Positions 33,905 through 43,211 are shown, counted from the first letter of the stretch. The stretch is DNA of 64,000 nucleotides from Streptomyces yangpuensis (GCF_001005295.1 NZ_LBMK01000002.1:62001-126000); one strand, 5' to 3'. The notes: generated by a model from the sequence alone, not told the origin. Made by a program: numbers and translations.

Positions 33905-34848
33905 TAACCGCGCGGGCGGGGGCGTTCGGTGAGGGCCCCGTAGATCTCCGGGCGGCGGGTGCGCATGAGGCCGAAGTCGAGCCAGTCGCGGCGCTGGTCG
34001 AGATCGAGGTCGGCGACGAGGACGGCGGAGGTGTCGCGGGGGGCGCGGAGCATCACGCGGCCGTAGGGGTCGGAGATGAACGAGGAGCCGTAGAAGGTGG
34101 AACGGCCCTCGGTGCCGACGCGGTTGGGCACGATCATGAAGAGGGCGTTGGCGAGGCCGTTGGCGCTGATGGCGTGTTCCCACATGGGCCGGGTGTCGAA
34201 GTCCGGCAGCTTCACCTCGGACCCGATGGCGGTGGGGTGCACCAGGACCTCCGCGCCGGCGAGGGAGTAGGCGCGCGCCAGCTCCGGGAACCACTCGTCC
34301 CAGCAGGTGGGGAAGCCGAAGCGGGCGCCGGCGTGGGCGACGACGGGGAACCCGCTGTCGCCGGGGCGGAAGCACAGGTCCTCGCGGTAGCCGGGGAACG
34401 CCGGGATGTGGTTCTTGCGGGTCCGGGCGATGAGCCGGCCGTCTGCGTCCACGCACACGGCGGTGTTGTAGCCGAGCCCGCCGTCACCGGCGCGCTCGTA
34501 CAGCGACGCGTGCCCCGCGATGCCCAGGCCGGTGGCCAGTTCGGCGGCGAGGGCGACCGTGGGGCCGCCTTCCACGTCCTCCAGCCAGCGGGCGGCGCCG
34601 TCGGCCATCGGGTCGTCGGTGTTGCAGAAGTACGGGCTGCGCGTCAGCTCGGGCAGGCAGACCGCCTTCGCACCCCGCGCGGCGGCCAGGGCGACTCCCT
34701 CGCGCAGCCGGTCGTCGTGCTCGGCGGGGTCGGCGTACCAGCGCATCTGGACGAGCCCGACCCGCAGCGGTTCGCGTTCGCCGGGCTGGGTGCGGCCCGG
34801 CGAGCCGAGCGGCGAGTCGTAGGAGGTGAGGAGGGCGTACGAGGTCAC
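33904..34848 (-). CDS. Carbon-nitrogen hydrolase (nitrilase superfamily), paralogue 1
   Basis: A 314-residue enzyme with the Glu-Lys-Cys triad of the superfamily: Glu in CLPELTRSPYF, Lys in RKNHIPAFPGY, Cys in FPTCWDEWFPELAR. The closest family resemblance is to N-carbamoylputrescine amidase/beta-ureidopropionase-like hydrolases (YREDLCFRPGDSGF and WEHAISANGLANALF regions). GTG 34848 makes its length and N terminus match the next paralogue exactly. A dyad-symmetric element lies 57-78 nt upstream. The two paralogues share most motifs, so they arose by tandem duplication and may act on related amides. Confidence 0.87.
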   Translation of the reverse strand: MTSYALLTSYDSPLGSPGRTQPGEREPLRVGLVQMRWYADPAEHDDRLREGVALAAARGAKAVCLPELTRSPYFCNTDDPMADGAARWLEDVEGGPTVALAAELATGLGIAGHASLYERAGDGGLGYNTAVCVDADGRLIARTRKNHIPAFPGYREDLCFRPGDSGFPVVAHAGARFGFPTCWDEWFPELARAYSLAGAEVLVHPTAIGSEVKLPDFDTRPMWEHAISANGLANALFMIVPNRVGTEGRSTFYGSSFISDPYGRVMLRAPRDTSAVLVADLDLDQRRDWLDFGLMRTRRPEIYGALTERPRPRG

Positions 34849-34904
34849 GGGCGTTCTGCCTTCGGGTCGGGGATGCATCGGGGATGCATCGGGCACGCAT
34901 CCGA

Positions 34905-34926
34905 TCTGACTGAAATTTTAGTCAGA
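34905..34926. promoter_or_regulatory. Dyad-symmetric operator-like element upstream of nitrilase 1
   Basis: TCTGACT (34905-34911) and its complement AGTCAGA (34920-34926) flank GAAATTTT, itself nearly palindromic. A 22-bp dyad with an A/T-rich centre in GC-rich DNA, just upstream of the start codon, is typical of a TetR- or GntR-type operator. It differs from the LacI-type palindrome at 35998, so the two nitrilase genes may have separate control. Confidence 0.75.
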
Positions 34927-34999
34927 ATCTGCGGGGCGAAAAGGCCCGACCTGAGGTGCGGCCGGGCGGCGAGGCCGTGCGGGGTCCTGGCAGAGCCCC

Positions 35000-35944
35000 T
35001 CAGGTGGTGGCGGTCAGCGGCGCGTAGGCGTCGGGGCGGCGGGTGGCCAGGAAGGGAAAGAGCTCCAACCAGTCGCGGCGGGCGTCGAGGTCGAGGTCGG
35101 CCACCAGGACGGCGGCCTCGTCCCGGGGGGCCTGCGCCAGGACGCGCCCGTACGGATCGGCGATGAAGGAGCTGCCGTAGAAGGTCAGGCCGTTCTCGGA
35201 GCCGATGCGGTTGGGGACGACCATGAACGTGGCGTTGGCGGCGGCGTTGCCGGTGATCACCCGCTGCCAGATCGGCTGGGTGCCGAATCCCGGATGGCCC
35301 GGCTCCGAGCCGATGGCCGTGGGGTAGACCAGGACGTCGGCGCCGGCCAGGGAGTAGGCGCGGGCCAGCTCCGGGAACCACTGGTCCCAGCAGGTCGGCA
35401 GGCCGAAACGGGCCTCGTCCACCGTCACCACGGGGAAGGCGTCGTCGCCGGCCGGGCCCGGGCGGAACCAGCGGTCCTCGTAGTAGCCCTCGGTCACCGG
35501 GATGTGCGTCTTGCGGGTGCGCAGGGCGAGCGTGCCGTCCGGGGCGACCAGTACGGCCGTGTCGTAGCCCAGCCCGTCGTCGGTGCCGTCCGGGGCCGGT
35601 GCCGCCTCGTGCAGGGAGGCGTGCACGTACAGGCCGTGGGCGCGGGCGGCCTCGGCGGCGAAGGCGAAGGTCGGGCCGGTCAGCAGGTCCTCCGGCTCGG
35701 CGGGCTGCGGGTGGTCGGCCTTGGGTACCACGGCGAAGTACGGCGACAGGGTCAGTTCCTGCAGGCACACCACGCGCGCGCCCTCGGCCGCGGCCAGGGC
35801 GATGCCCTCCAGGAGGGCGGCGCGGTGCTCGGCGGGGTCGCGGTGCCAGCGCTGCTGGACGGCGGCCACGCGCAGGGCGGACCGTTCGGCGGGCCGGGTG
35901 CGGGACGGTGAGGCGGGCGGGTCGTACGCGGTGATCAGGCGCAT
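35000..35944 (-). CDS. Carbon-nitrogen hydrolase (nitrilase superfamily), paralogue 2
   Basis: A 314-residue tandem paralogue of the preceding enzyme with the same triad: Glu in CLQELTLSPYF, Lys in RKTHIPVTEGYYED, Cys in LPTCWDQWFPELAR. Conserved tails such as RRDWLELFPFLATRRPDAY mirror the partner's end. The ATG at 35944 lies only 17 nt from the divergent LacI start, so its promoter must overlap the lacI coding region, where an 18-bp palindrome is found. The substrate is probably a carbamoylated or amide nitrogen compound; control by the LacI-type regulator is likely. Confidence 0.87.
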   Translation of the reverse strand: MRLITAYDPPASPSRTRPAERSALRVAAVQQRWHRDPAEHRAALLEGIALAAAEGARVVCLQELTLSPYFAVVPKADHPQPAEPEDLLTGPTFAFAAEAARAHGLYVHASLHEAAPAPDGTDDGLGYDTAVLVAPDGTLALRTRKTHIPVTEGYYEDRWFRPGPAGDDAFPVVTVDEARFGLPTCWDQWFPELARAYSLAGADVLVYPTAIGSEPGHPGFGTQPIWQRVITGNAAANATFMVVPNRIGSENGLTFYGSSFIADPYGRVLAQAPRDEAAVLVADLDLDARRDWLELFPFLATRRPDAYAPLTATT

Positions 35945-35961
35945 GGGAGATCCAGACGGGC

Positions 35962-36987
35962 ATGGGAGGGCACGCGGCGAAGAGTCGCGTTCGGTCGTGC
36001 CGGAACGTTCCGGCAGTCGCCCGCGCCGCGGGGGTCTCCAAGAGCACCGTCTCCGACGCCCTGCAGGGCTCCGGGCGGGTCGCGGAAGCCACCCGGGACC
36101 GGGTTCACGAGGTCGCCGAACGCCTGGGCTACCGGCCCAACAGCGCGGCGCGCCGACTGCGCCGCGCCACTACCGGCGCCGTCGGGCTGTACCTGCCCCA
36201 GACCGCGACCCGGCTCGACTACTACATGAACCTGGCCTTCGGCGCCGTCGCCCGAGCCCAGGAAGAGGGCCTCGACGTGGTCCTGCTCGCCGCCTCGGCC
36301 GGCGGCCCCGGCCGGTTCGCCTCACGGGTCGACGGCCTCCTCGTCATCGACCCGGAGGTCGGCGACCCCGCGGTGCCCGCCCTGCTCGACGCGGGCGTCC
36401 CCGTCGTGACCGGCGAGCGCTACCTCGGCCCCGCACCCGCCCCGACCGGCGCCGTCGTCTGCGACAACTCCGCCTCGCTGACCGCGCTCCTCGACCACGT
36501 ACGGGCCCGCGGCGCCCGCCGGCCCGCCCTGCTGGCCCCCGCCGACACCTCGGCCTGGGCCGCGGCCCTGCACGCGACCGCCGGGAGCTGGGGTGCGGAG
36601 CACGGCACCCCGGTGGCGATCCACCCGGTCCCCTTCGCCGCCACGGCCGACGAGGCCGAGCGGGCCACCCTGGCACTGCTGGCGGCCGACCCCGCGACCG
36701 ACGCCGTCATCTGCGCCCCCGACGGCGCGGCGCCGGGTGTCCTGCGCGCGGCCGCCGTCCTGGGGCGCACTGCCGGAGAGGACTTCCTCGTCGCTTCCTG
36801 CGTCGACAGCGCCGCCACCCGCAGCAGCAGCCCGCCCGTCACCGCCGTCGACCTGTGCCCCGCCGGATACGGCCGGGCCTGCGTGGACCTCCTGTGCGAC
36901 ATCCTCGCCGGCCGCACCCCGGCCGACACGGTCCGCCGGCACGAGTGGACCCTGCGGACGCGCGCCTCGACGCTGCGCGAGGGATGA
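35962..36987 (+). CDS. LacI-family transcriptional repressor
   Basis: A 341-residue repressor. The N-terminal HTH and hinge are clear (VPAVARAAGVSKSTVSDALQ, then YRPNSAARRLRR), followed by a periplasmic-binding-like sensor domain (GAVGLYLPQT through VDLCPAGYGRACVDLLCDIL). GGGAGA lies about 9 nt before ATG 35962. It is divergent from nitrilase 2 with only 17 nt between start codons. Codons 13-18 contain a perfect palindrome with central CG, the hallmark of LacI-family operators, positioned where the nitrilase promoter must be. The effector is unknown but probably a nitrogen compound handled by the nitrilases. Confidence 0.86.
   Translation: MGGHAAKSRVRSCRNVPAVARAAGVSKSTVSDALQGSGRVAEATRDRVHEVAERLGYRPNSAARRLRRATTGAVGLYLPQTATRLDYYMNLAFGAVARAQEEGLDVVLLAASAGGPGRFASRVDGLLVIDPEVGDPAVPALLDAGVPVVTGERYLGPAPAPTGAVVCDNSASLTALLDHVRARGARRPALLAPADTSAWAAALHATAGSWGAEHGTPVAIHPVPFAATADEAERATLALLAADPATDAVICAPDGAAPGVLRAAAVLGRTAGEDFLVASCVDSAATRSSSPPVTAVDLCPAGYGRACVDLLCDILAGRTPADTVRRHEWTLRTRASTLREG
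35998..36015. promoter_or_regulatory. LacI-type operator palindrome inside lacI codons 13-18
   Basis: TGCCGGAACGTTCCGGCA is a perfect 18-bp palindrome with the AACGTT centre typical of LacI/PurR-family sites. It lies 54 nt upstream of the divergent nitrilase 2 start, inside the repressor's own coding region. Confidence 0.75.
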
Positions 36988-37002
36988 TCCCGGCAGCCGT
37001 CC

Positions 37003-37974
37003 TCACCCGGAGGCGGACGCGGCGGGTGAGGGCGCGTCGTCCGGCGGGGGCGTGTTGACCACCCCGAACGGTACGTGGACGCTGGGCGTGGCCGGCGCCG
37101 TTCCGTTCAGGTGCGAGACCTGGTCGTCGAAGAAGATGTGCGGATCCAGGACGCTCATCACGGCGGACTTGTCGATCCCGCCGAGGAAGAACGCGTCGTT
37201 GACCCGCAGCCCCCACCGCTTGAGGCTGCGCACGGCACGTTCGTGCGCGGGCGCGTCCCGGGCGGTGACCAGGGAGACCCGCAGCCGCAGCCGGTACGCG
37301 GGGTCCTCGCGGCGCCTGTCCTCCTCCCGGCACTGGATGCGGTTGATCCCCGCGAGGAACTCGCTCAAAGGTCCCGGGTCGTGCGGGGTGGTCGCGTTGA
37401 GGACCTCGTGTGCGCGGAAGCCGTCGATGCCGGCGTCCCGGAAGACCCGCTCGGAGGAGTCGCTCGCCAGCACGCCGTCGAAATCGAAGGCGATGCGGAG
37501 TTCCTGGTCGTCCTCGTCGTCGACGCGTGCCGTCTGCAGGACGTGCCCTGCGGGCAGCCCGTCCGCCACCGCTTCACGGACGTCGGCCCCGTCGGCCGAC
37601 AGGAACAAGGACATGTTCAGGGCGCGCATGAAGCGGTGTGCCGACCGGCCCTGCCGGAAGACGGCCCGGCTGATGGGCAGACCGTGTGCGGCGACCGAAC
37701 GCATCACGCGCAGCCCGCTGTCCGGGTCGTTGCGCGACAGCACGATCACCTCGACCAGCGGGTCCGACGGCTCCGCGAGGTCGTTCAGCGACAGCAGGCG
37801 ACGGACGAAGGGGAAGGCCACACCCTTGGCCAGGACGTCGTTCACATGGGCCTCCTGATGGGCCCGGTAGGCGTCCTCCCCCTGCTCCCGGAACACCGCG
37901 TCGCAGTCGGCCAGGTCGAACAGAGCGCTGGAGGCGATCCCGATCACCAGACGGTCGGACAGGTCATACCTCAT
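37003..37974 (-). CDS. 5'-nucleotidase, HAD-type (PF06189 family)
   Basis: A 323-residue protein of the cytosolic 5'-nucleotidase family related to eukaryotic cN-I. Diagnostic stretches are LVIGIASSALFDLADCDAVF near the start, VIVLSRNDPDSGLRVMRS, the HAD nucleophile motif AFDFDGVLASDSSERVF, and a late FFLGGIDKSAVMSVLDPHI with IFFDDQ. It should dephosphorylate nucleoside monophosphates (AMP/IMP). ATG 37974 follows AGGGGG by 5 nt; an upstream in-frame ATG at 38004 has a poorly spaced site. It converges with lacI (15-nt gap). Confidence 0.82.
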   Translation of the reverse strand: MRYDLSDRLVIGIASSALFDLADCDAVFREQGEDAYRAHQEAHVNDVLAKGVAFPFVRRLLSLNDLAEPSDPLVEVIVLSRNDPDSGLRVMRSVAAHGLPISRAVFRQGRSAHRFMRALNMSLFLSADGADVREAVADGLPAGHVLQTARVDDEDDQELRIAFDFDGVLASDSSERVFRDAGIDGFRAHEVLNATTPHDPGPLSEFLAGINRIQCREEDRRREDPAYRLRLRVSLVTARDAPAHERAVRSLKRWGLRVNDAFFLGGIDKSAVMSVLDPHIFFDDQVSHLNGTAPATPSVHVPFGVVNTPPPDDAPSPAASASG

Positions 37975-38293
37975 TGACGCCCCCTGCTGGTACCCGTGCG
38001 ACATCGCCGATGACCGCCGCTCCTCCGTACCTGCCGAACATACATGCATACATACCCCGCTCCCGACGCCACCGGCGGCGGCTCGTGAGCGGGCGGCGGC
38101 GGTCGTACGGTGGACGAGCGACCGGAACCGGCATGCACCGCCAGGAAGCCGTCGCACTCTTCGCCGTCCGGCCTGGTGACCGCACAGGTTTCCCGGAGGC
38201 GCGTGCGGTGACGGGCCCGCCACACCCGGTGCGCATACGGCGAAGGGCCGGGTCGTCGGTCGACGACCCGGCCCCTCGGGCGGACCCTGCGGG
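37975..38293. other. Intergenic region between 5'-nucleotidase and recQ
   Basis: A 319-nt region containing an A/T-rich stretch with repeated ACAT/GCAT steps (about 38038-38056), probably part of the nucleotidase promoter, and at the right end the recQ hairpin terminator. No gene is supported. Confidence 0.55.
38245..38274 (-). terminator. Hairpin terminator downstream of recQ
   Basis: GGGCCGGGTCGTCG and its exact complement CGACGACCCGGCCC form a 14-bp stem with a 2-nt loop position, ending 20 nt after the recQ stop. It lacks a T tract, as is common for actinomycete terminators. Confidence 0.8.
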
Positions 38294-40312
38294 TCACTGC
38301 CAGTCTTCGTCCCAGGGAGGCGGGGCCATCTCGTCCAGGTCGAAGGGCGGCTCGTCGAGCTCCGGCGGCGCGGACCGGGCCGGACGGGAAGCGGCCGGGG
38401 CGGGGGCGCCCGGCGCGACGGTCTCGGCCGGGGGCGCGGCGGCGGGGGCGGGCACGGCGGCACCGCACTCCGCCAGAGTGGCCAGCACGCCCTCCGCGTA
38501 CTTGGCGAGCTTCGCCTCGCCGACGCCGCCGATACCGCCCAGCTCCTCCACCGTGGCGGGCACACGCGTCGCGATCTCCCGCAGCGTCGCGTCGTGGAAC
38601 ACGACATACGCCGGCACGCCCTGCTCCTTCGCCGTCTCGGCCCGCCAGGCGCGCAGCGCCAGGAAGACCGGCTCGGCCGCTGCCGGCAGGTCGACCGGCA
38701 CACGGGCACCCTTCCCCGAGCGCGCCCCGGACTCCTTGCGGGAGGCGGCCGCGGGCGCCTTCTCCTTCCGCATCGGGACCTTGCGGCGGCCCCCCAGCAC
38801 CTCACCGCTGTCGTCCGTCAGCACCAGCGTCCCGTACTCGCCCTCCACCGCCAGCAGCCGCTGCGCCAGCAGCTGGCGCACGACGCCCCGCCACTCCGCC
38901 GTGCCCAGGTCGGCCCCGACACCGAACACCGAGAGCGCGTCATGGTCGAACTGGATGACCTTGGCCGTCTTCTTGCCCTGGAGGATGTCGATGATCTGGC
39001 CCGCGCCGAACTTCTGCCGCCGCTCCTTCGCCAGCCGCCACACGGTGGACAGCAGCTTCTGCGCGGCGACCGTCCCGTCCCAGGACTCGCCCGGCGTCAG
39101 GCACGTGTCGCAGTTGCCGCAGGGCGTGCCCGTCTGACCGAAGTACGCCAGCAGTCGCACCCGCCGGCACTCGACCGTCTCGCACAGCGCCAGCATGGCG
39201 TCCAGGTGCATGCTCAGGGAACGGCGGTGCGCCTCGTCGCCCTCCGAACCCTCGATCAGCTTGCGCTGCTGGACCACGTCCTGCAGGCCGTACGCCAGCC
39301 AGGCCGTGGCGGGCTCGCCGTCGCGGCCGGCGCGGCCGGTCTCCTGGTAGTAGCCCTCGACCGACTTCGGCAGGTCCAGGTGCGCCACGAAACGCACGTC
39401 CGGCTTGTCGATGCCCATGCCGAACGCGATGGTGGCCACCACCACGACCCCCTCCTCCCGCAGGAAGCGCGCCTGGTTCGCCGCGCGGGCCCGGGCGTCC
39501 ATCCCGGCGTGGTAGGCCACGGCGTCGATGCCCTGCTCCACCAGGGAGGCCGCGGTCTTCTCCACCGAGGCCCGGGAGAGGCAGTAGACGACGCCCGCGT
39601 CCCCGGCGTGCTCGGTGCGGATCAGCTCCAGCAGCTGCCCCAGCGGGTTGTTCTTCGGGACGATGCGGTACTGGATGTTCGGCCGGTCGAAGCTGGCGAC
39701 GAAGTGCCGGGCGTCCTCCAGACCGAGCCGCGCCACGATCTCGGCATGGGTGGCCTCGGTGGCCGTCGCCGTCAGCGCGATCCGCGGCACCTTCGGCCAG
39801 CGCTCGTGCAGCATGGACAGCGCCAGGTAGTCGGGCCGGAAGTCGTGACCCCACTGGGCGACGCAGTGCGCCTCGTCGATCGCGAAGACCGACACCTTGC
39901 CCCGGTCGAGCAGCCGCTGGGCGCTCTCGGTGCGCAGCCGCTCGGGAGCCAGGTACAGCAGGTCCAGCTCGTCGGCGAGGAAGGCCTGCTCGACGGCCTG
40001 CCGCTCGTAGGGGTCCTGCGTCGAGTTGAGGAATCCGGCCCGCACCCCGAGCGCGTTGAGCGCGTTCACCTGGTCCTGCATCAGGGCGATCAGCGGCGAG
40101 ATCACGACACCGGTGCCCTCCCTGACCAGCGCCGGGATCTGGTAGCAGAGCGACTTGCCGCCGCCGGTCGGCATCAGCACGAGGGCGTCGCCGCCGCTGA
40201 TCACCTGCTCGATGATCTCCTGCTGCTCACCGCGGAAGGAGCTGTATCCGAACACACGGTGCAGGACCTGCAGAGCGTCGGAGGTATCGGGGGAAGTGTC
40301 CGGAAGGGCCAT
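38294..40312 (-). CDS. recQ: ATP-dependent DNA helicase RecQ
   Basis: A 672-residue 3'-5' DNA helicase. Walker [12 protein letters not shown] (about residue 48), DEAH box [19 protein letters not shown] (about 144), motif [14 protein letters not shown] (about 320), a zinc-binding RQC region with Cys in [12 protein letters not shown] and CGNCDTC, and an HRDC domain (about 545-620, [18 protein letters not shown]) are all present. A Pro/Ala-rich tail with an acidic-aromatic end (WDEDWQ) follows; in RecQ such tails resemble SSB-tail or protein-binding ends. It acts in recombination repair. It lies directly downstream of the terminator closing the GTPase/Hsp70 operon, so it is probably independent of it. 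Confidence 0.95.
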   Translation of the reverse strand: MALPDTSPDTSDALQVLHRVFGYSSFRGEQQEIIEQVISGGDALVLMPTGGGKSLCYQIPALVREGTGVVISPLIALMQDQVNALNALGVRAGFLNSTQDPYERQAVEQAFLADELDLLYLAPERLRTESAQRLLDRGKVSVFAIDEAHCVAQWGHDFRPDYLALSMLHERWPKVPRIALTATATEATHAEIVARLGLEDARHFVASFDRPNIQYRIVPKNNPLGQLLELIRTEHAGDAGVVYCLSRASVEKTAASLVEQGIDAVAYHAGMDARARAANQARFLREEGVVVVATIAFGMGIDKPDVRFVAHLDLPKSVEGYYQETGRAGRDGEPATAWLAYGLQDVVQQRKLIEGSEGDEAHRRSLSMHLDAMLALCETVECRRVRLLAYFGQTGTPCGNCDTCLTPGESWDGTVAAQKLLSTVWRLAKERRQKFGAGQIIDILQGKKTAKVIQFDHDALSVFGVGADLGTAEWRGVVRQLLAQRLLAVEGEYGTLVLTDDSGEVLGGRRKVPMRKEKAPAAASRKESGARSGKGARVPVDLPAAAEPVFLALRAWRAETAKEQGVPAYVVFHDATLREIATRVPATVEELGGIGGVGEAKLAKYAEGVLATLAECGAAVPAPAAAPPAETVAPGAPAPAASRPARSAPPELDEPPFDLDEMAPPPWDEDWQ

Positions 40313-40347
40313 CCACGAAGCCTATCGGCACCCGCCGACAGCCCGGG

Positions 40348-40374
40348 CCCGCCCGCCGGAACCCGGCGGGCGGG
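40348..40374 (-). terminator. Hairpin terminator closing the leftward GTPase/Hsp70 operon
   Basis: CCCGCCCGCCGG (40348-40359) and CCGGCGGGCGGG (40363-40374) form a perfect 12-bp stem with a 3-nt loop, 30 nt after the stop of the PP2C-like gene and before recQ. Confidence 0.75.
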
Positions 40375-40404
40375 GGAGCGGACCGAAGAGGCCCCCGACG
40401 GGTC

Positions 40405-41769
40405 TCAGTGCACCGCCGACCTGGCCTCCCGGGCGTCACCGAAGTCCCACAGGCAGACCACGGAACGGTCGCCGCCCGTGGACCGGACCGGGACGTTCAC
40501 CTCGGACAGGAACGAGGTCAGATACGGCTGCCGGCCCGCCCACCGGGCCGCGAACCACGGGCCGGCGTCCTCGCGCAGCAGCAGCTCCGCCATCGGCGGA
40601 CTGCACACCGCGAGCACGTCGCCGGGCAGCGTGGTCAGCCGTGCCCAGCCGACCCGCGCCGCGTACGCGGGCAACCGCAGGGCGCGGTCGAGGGCCGATT
40701 CCCCCGGTGTGAACACCACGCTCCACTCACCGTCCCGCAGCCGCAGCAGCGCGCCGTCGCCGACGCCGAAGGCCAGGTGCTCGCGTTCCCGGCCGTCGCC
40801 CAGCCGGGTCAGCAGCGCGGTCAGCGACACCTCGATCGCGGCGTCGTCGGCCTCGCCGTCCGGGCCCTCGCCCCGGGTCACCAGCCGCATCGAGTGCGCG
40901 ACGCCCTGCAGCGCCGTACGCAGCAGGGCGCCGAGGGCGCCATCGTCGCCGTCGGGTCCGTACAGCTCGCGCCCCAGGCCCTCGCCGTAGCGGCCGACCT
41001 GCGTGGACAGGCTCCGGCAGGCCCGGTCGGCCGCCGACTGCGACCACCGGCCGCGCGGGGCGCCCGCCGCCACCACGCTGAGCAGCGTCGGCGCGGGGAT
41101 CTCCTCGGCGAAGCGCAGCAGCACCGCGTCACGCCGGTGCTCGCCGTCGTGCCGGGCGCGGTCGCCGCGCGCCGACGCGGCCCGTACCACCACCGGCCCG
41201 AGGTCGGCGCCGTCCACGCTGCTGTCGGTGGTCGTGTCGCGGCCGACCGGCAACTGCCGGGGGATCGCCGGGGAGACCGGCTCGGGTCCCAGCGGGCCGT
41301 CGACGCGGGCCTCGGCGTCCGCCAGGCGCCGCTCCAGCTCGTGGATCCGGGCCAGGGCCTGGGTCTGGGCGTCGTCGCGTTCGCGTGAACGCCGCCGCAG
41401 CTCCTCCTCCAGCTCGCGCAGCCGCGCGCGGAGCCCCTCCCGTTCCTTGCGCAGCGCGAGGGTCTCCTCCGCGGCGTCGGCCGCGTCGGCCGCCTGGGCC
41501 CGGGTCTGCTCGAGCAGCCCGCGGACCCGGCCGAGTTCGAGATCGCGGCCCTGTATCAGCCCCGCCGCGTGGTCCGCGGCCCGGCGGGCCTGCTCCAGTT
41601 CCTGGCGCGTGTCCTCCAGTTCGCGCAGGGTGTGCGGTGACTCGGTCACCACGGTGGCCGGGAGCAGGGGCTGGGGCCTGCGCCGCCGGGCGGTCAGCTG
41701 AGCCGTGAGCGCGACGTTCGCGACGACGGACAGCACCAGGAGGACGATCAGCCAGGTCGTGGTGGTCAT
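40405..41769 (-). CDS. Membrane-anchored coiled-coil protein with PP2C-like phosphatase domain
   Basis: A 454-residue protein: an N-terminal membrane helix (TWLIVLLVLSVVANVALTAQL), a long coiled coil (about residues 45-155, heptads such as RELEDTRQELEQARRAADHA and RARLRELEEELRRRSRERD), and a C-terminal domain (about 215-450) with PP2C-like features: VVAAGAPRGRWSQSAADRA, GVGDGALLRLRDGEW, and the ending GGDRSVVCLWD. Metal-binding aspartates are only partly recognisable, so activity is uncertain. It is the last gene of a leftward string of seven, overlapping the previous gene by 4 nt. A role in reversing phosphorylation of, or docking, the GTPase/Hsp70 complex is inference. Confidence 0.75.
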   Translation of the reverse strand: MTTTTWLIVLLVLSVVANVALTAQLTARRRRPQPLLPATVVTESPHTLRELEDTRQELEQARRAADHAAGLIQGRDLELGRVRGLLEQTRAQAADAADAAEETLALRKEREGLRARLRELEEELRRRSRERDDAQTQALARIHELERRLADAEARVDGPLGPEPVSPAIPRQLPVGRDTTTDSSVDGADLGPVVVRAASARGDRARHDGEHRRDAVLLRFAEEIPAPTLLSVVAAGAPRGRWSQSAADRACRSLSTQVGRYGEGLGRELYGPDGDDGALGALLRTALQGVAHSMRLVTRGEGPDGEADDAAIEVSLTALLTRLGDGREREHLAFGVGDGALLRLRDGEWSVVFTPGESALDRALRLPAYAARVGWARLTTLPGDVLAVCSPPMAELLLREDAGPWFAARWAGRQPYLTSFLSEVNVPVRSTGGDRSVVCLWDFGDAREARSAVH

Positions 41770-43211
41770 GGCGAAGAAGCTCCCCGGGAGTCGGACGGAT
41801 CCTGGACATCGGCATCGGCATCGGCATCGGCATCGGAGGCGGTGGGGCTGGGCGGGGCGGCGGAGGAGGTCCGTACGCCGGGTGCTGCGAAGCGTCGTAC
41901 CGCCCGCTCCGCCAGCGGCCCCGCGGCGAAGGCCTCCAGCTCCTCCCACAGCCGCTCGGCGTCGTCCTCCCCGGCGGGGGCCCGCCGCGCGCCGGCCGGA
42001 CGGCGGTGGTCGAGCCGCACGCCGTGCAGCGCCGCACGGAAGCGCCGCAGCGTCAGCTCCCCTCCGGTCCGGGCCACCCGGTCCAGCGCGGGTCCCAGCA
42101 CCCCGTCGCACAACTCCGGCATCCCGGACATCTCCCAGTCCGCCCGGGCCTGTTCCACCGCCGCAGCGGGCCGGCCCTGCGGGCGGCGCAGGATCCGCAG
42201 CGCCTGTTCGGCCTCCACCACCGCGACGGCGTACACGGGCAGGTCCCGCGCCGCGGGCCCGACCGTCACCGGAGTCCGGCCGCGCAGCCAGCCGCCCAGC
42301 GCGGCCGTCGCGCCGGGGCCGCGCCGCCCGGCGGTCGTCGCGACGAGCACCACCTCGGCCCGGTCCCCGCCCGGACGGGTCCGCTCCAGCAGGCTGCGGA
42401 AGGCGGCGGGCAGCGGCTCCCCGCCCGCCAGTGCCGTGGCCGGGGCGGCGGCCAGTACCAGGTGCGCGGCGTCCAGCACCTCCACCAGGTGCGCCGACGG
42501 CCCGCCGCCCGGCGGCACCGGCAGGTCGGTCACCTCGATGCGCCCGCGGCCGTCGGCGCCGCCGCCCGCGGCCGGCCAGGGCAGCGGATCACCGTGGAAG
42601 AGGAACGGGTGGCGCACCGGGACGTCCAGCACCGCACCGACCGCACCGGGAGCCGTTCCCAGGCCCGCCGCGGTGACGTCCTGGATCCGCCGCCAGGCCC
42701 GCTCCACCTCTTCCTGGCCCGCGTACCGGGGCCGGAAGAACGCCCGCCGCCGCTGCGCTGCCCGTACGCGCAGCCAGGCGGCCGTGCCGTCCCGGGCCAG
42801 CGCCGCCAGGCCCAGGTGCTCCGTCGCGGCCAGCGTCCCGGCCAGCCGGTTCAGCGCACGCACCTGCGCCCCGGTGAGCCGCAGCTGCGGCAGGTCGGCG
42901 GGTTCGTGCACGTAGGTGAGCGGTACGACGTCCTGCGCGGCGGGCGGTCCCGGCGGGCGGACCCCGGTCAGCAGCGGTACCAGGCGCTGGGCGGAACCCG
43001 GACCGATGTGCGCGCGCAGCACGGCCACGCGCACCGTGACGGGCGTCCTGCCGGTGCCGTCGCAGGCGTCCGCGAGGTCGGCCACGAGCTGCGGCGAGAG
43101 CCCGTTGGCACGGCCCGTCGCGGACGCGCCGAGCAGCTCGCCGACCCGCCGGGCCCGGTGGGTCGTGCCGGAGCGCGCCGCCCCGTCGGTGTTCACGGGG
43201 TCGTGTGTCAT
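41766..43211 (-). CDS. Conserved protein of unknown function in the GTPase/Hsp70 operon
   Basis: A 481-residue protein not recognised. It opens with an alpha-helical region (LVADLADACDGTGRTPVTVRVAVLRAHIG), has an alpha/beta middle (HLVLAAAPATALAGG, AEVVLVATTAGRRGPG, LPVYAVAVVEAEQALRILR) without a P-loop, and ends in an acidic tail with a (Asp-Ala)n run encoded by a hexanucleotide repeat. No membrane helix or signal is evident. It overlaps both neighbours by 4 nt, so it is translated in step with the phosphatase and the preceding protein. The middle resembles a vWA or Rossmann-like fold only superficially; a structural model is needed for any call. Confidence 0.7.
   Translation of the reverse strand: MTHDPVNTDGAARSGTTHRARRVGELLGASATGRANGLSPQLVADLADACDGTGRTPVTVRVAVLRAHIGPGSAQRLVPLLTGVRPPGPPAAQDVVPLTYVHEPADLPQLRLTGAQVRALNRLAGTLAATEHLGLAALARDGTAAWLRVRAAQRRRAFFRPRYAGQEEVERAWRRIQDVTAAGLGTAPGAVGAVLDVPVRHPFLFHGDPLPWPAAGGGADGRGRIEVTDLPVPPGGGPSAHLVEVLDAAHLVLAAAPATALAGGEPLPAAFRSLLERTRPGGDRAEVVLVATTAGRRGPGATAALGGWLRGRTPVTVGPAARDLPVYAVAVVEAEQALRILRRPQGRPAAAVEQARADWEMSGMPELCDGVLGPALDRVARTGGELTLRRFRAALHGVRLDHRRPAGARRAPAGEDDAERLWEELEAFAAGPLAERAVRRFAAPGVRTSSAAPPSPTASDADADADADVQDPSDSRGASSP
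41807..41836 (+). repeat. CATCGG hexanucleotide repeat, 5 units
   Basis: Five perfect CATCGG copies, in frame near the 3' end of the 481-residue protein, encode an Asp-Ala repeat on the minus strand. Unit length preserves the frame, so the acidic tail can lengthen or shrink. Confidence 0.95.

Noticed and set aside
38038..38056. ACAT/GCAT-rich stretch considered as an operator or repeat.
   Set aside because: Symmetry is imperfect and there is no second copy; it is simply noted as a low-GC promoter-like segment.
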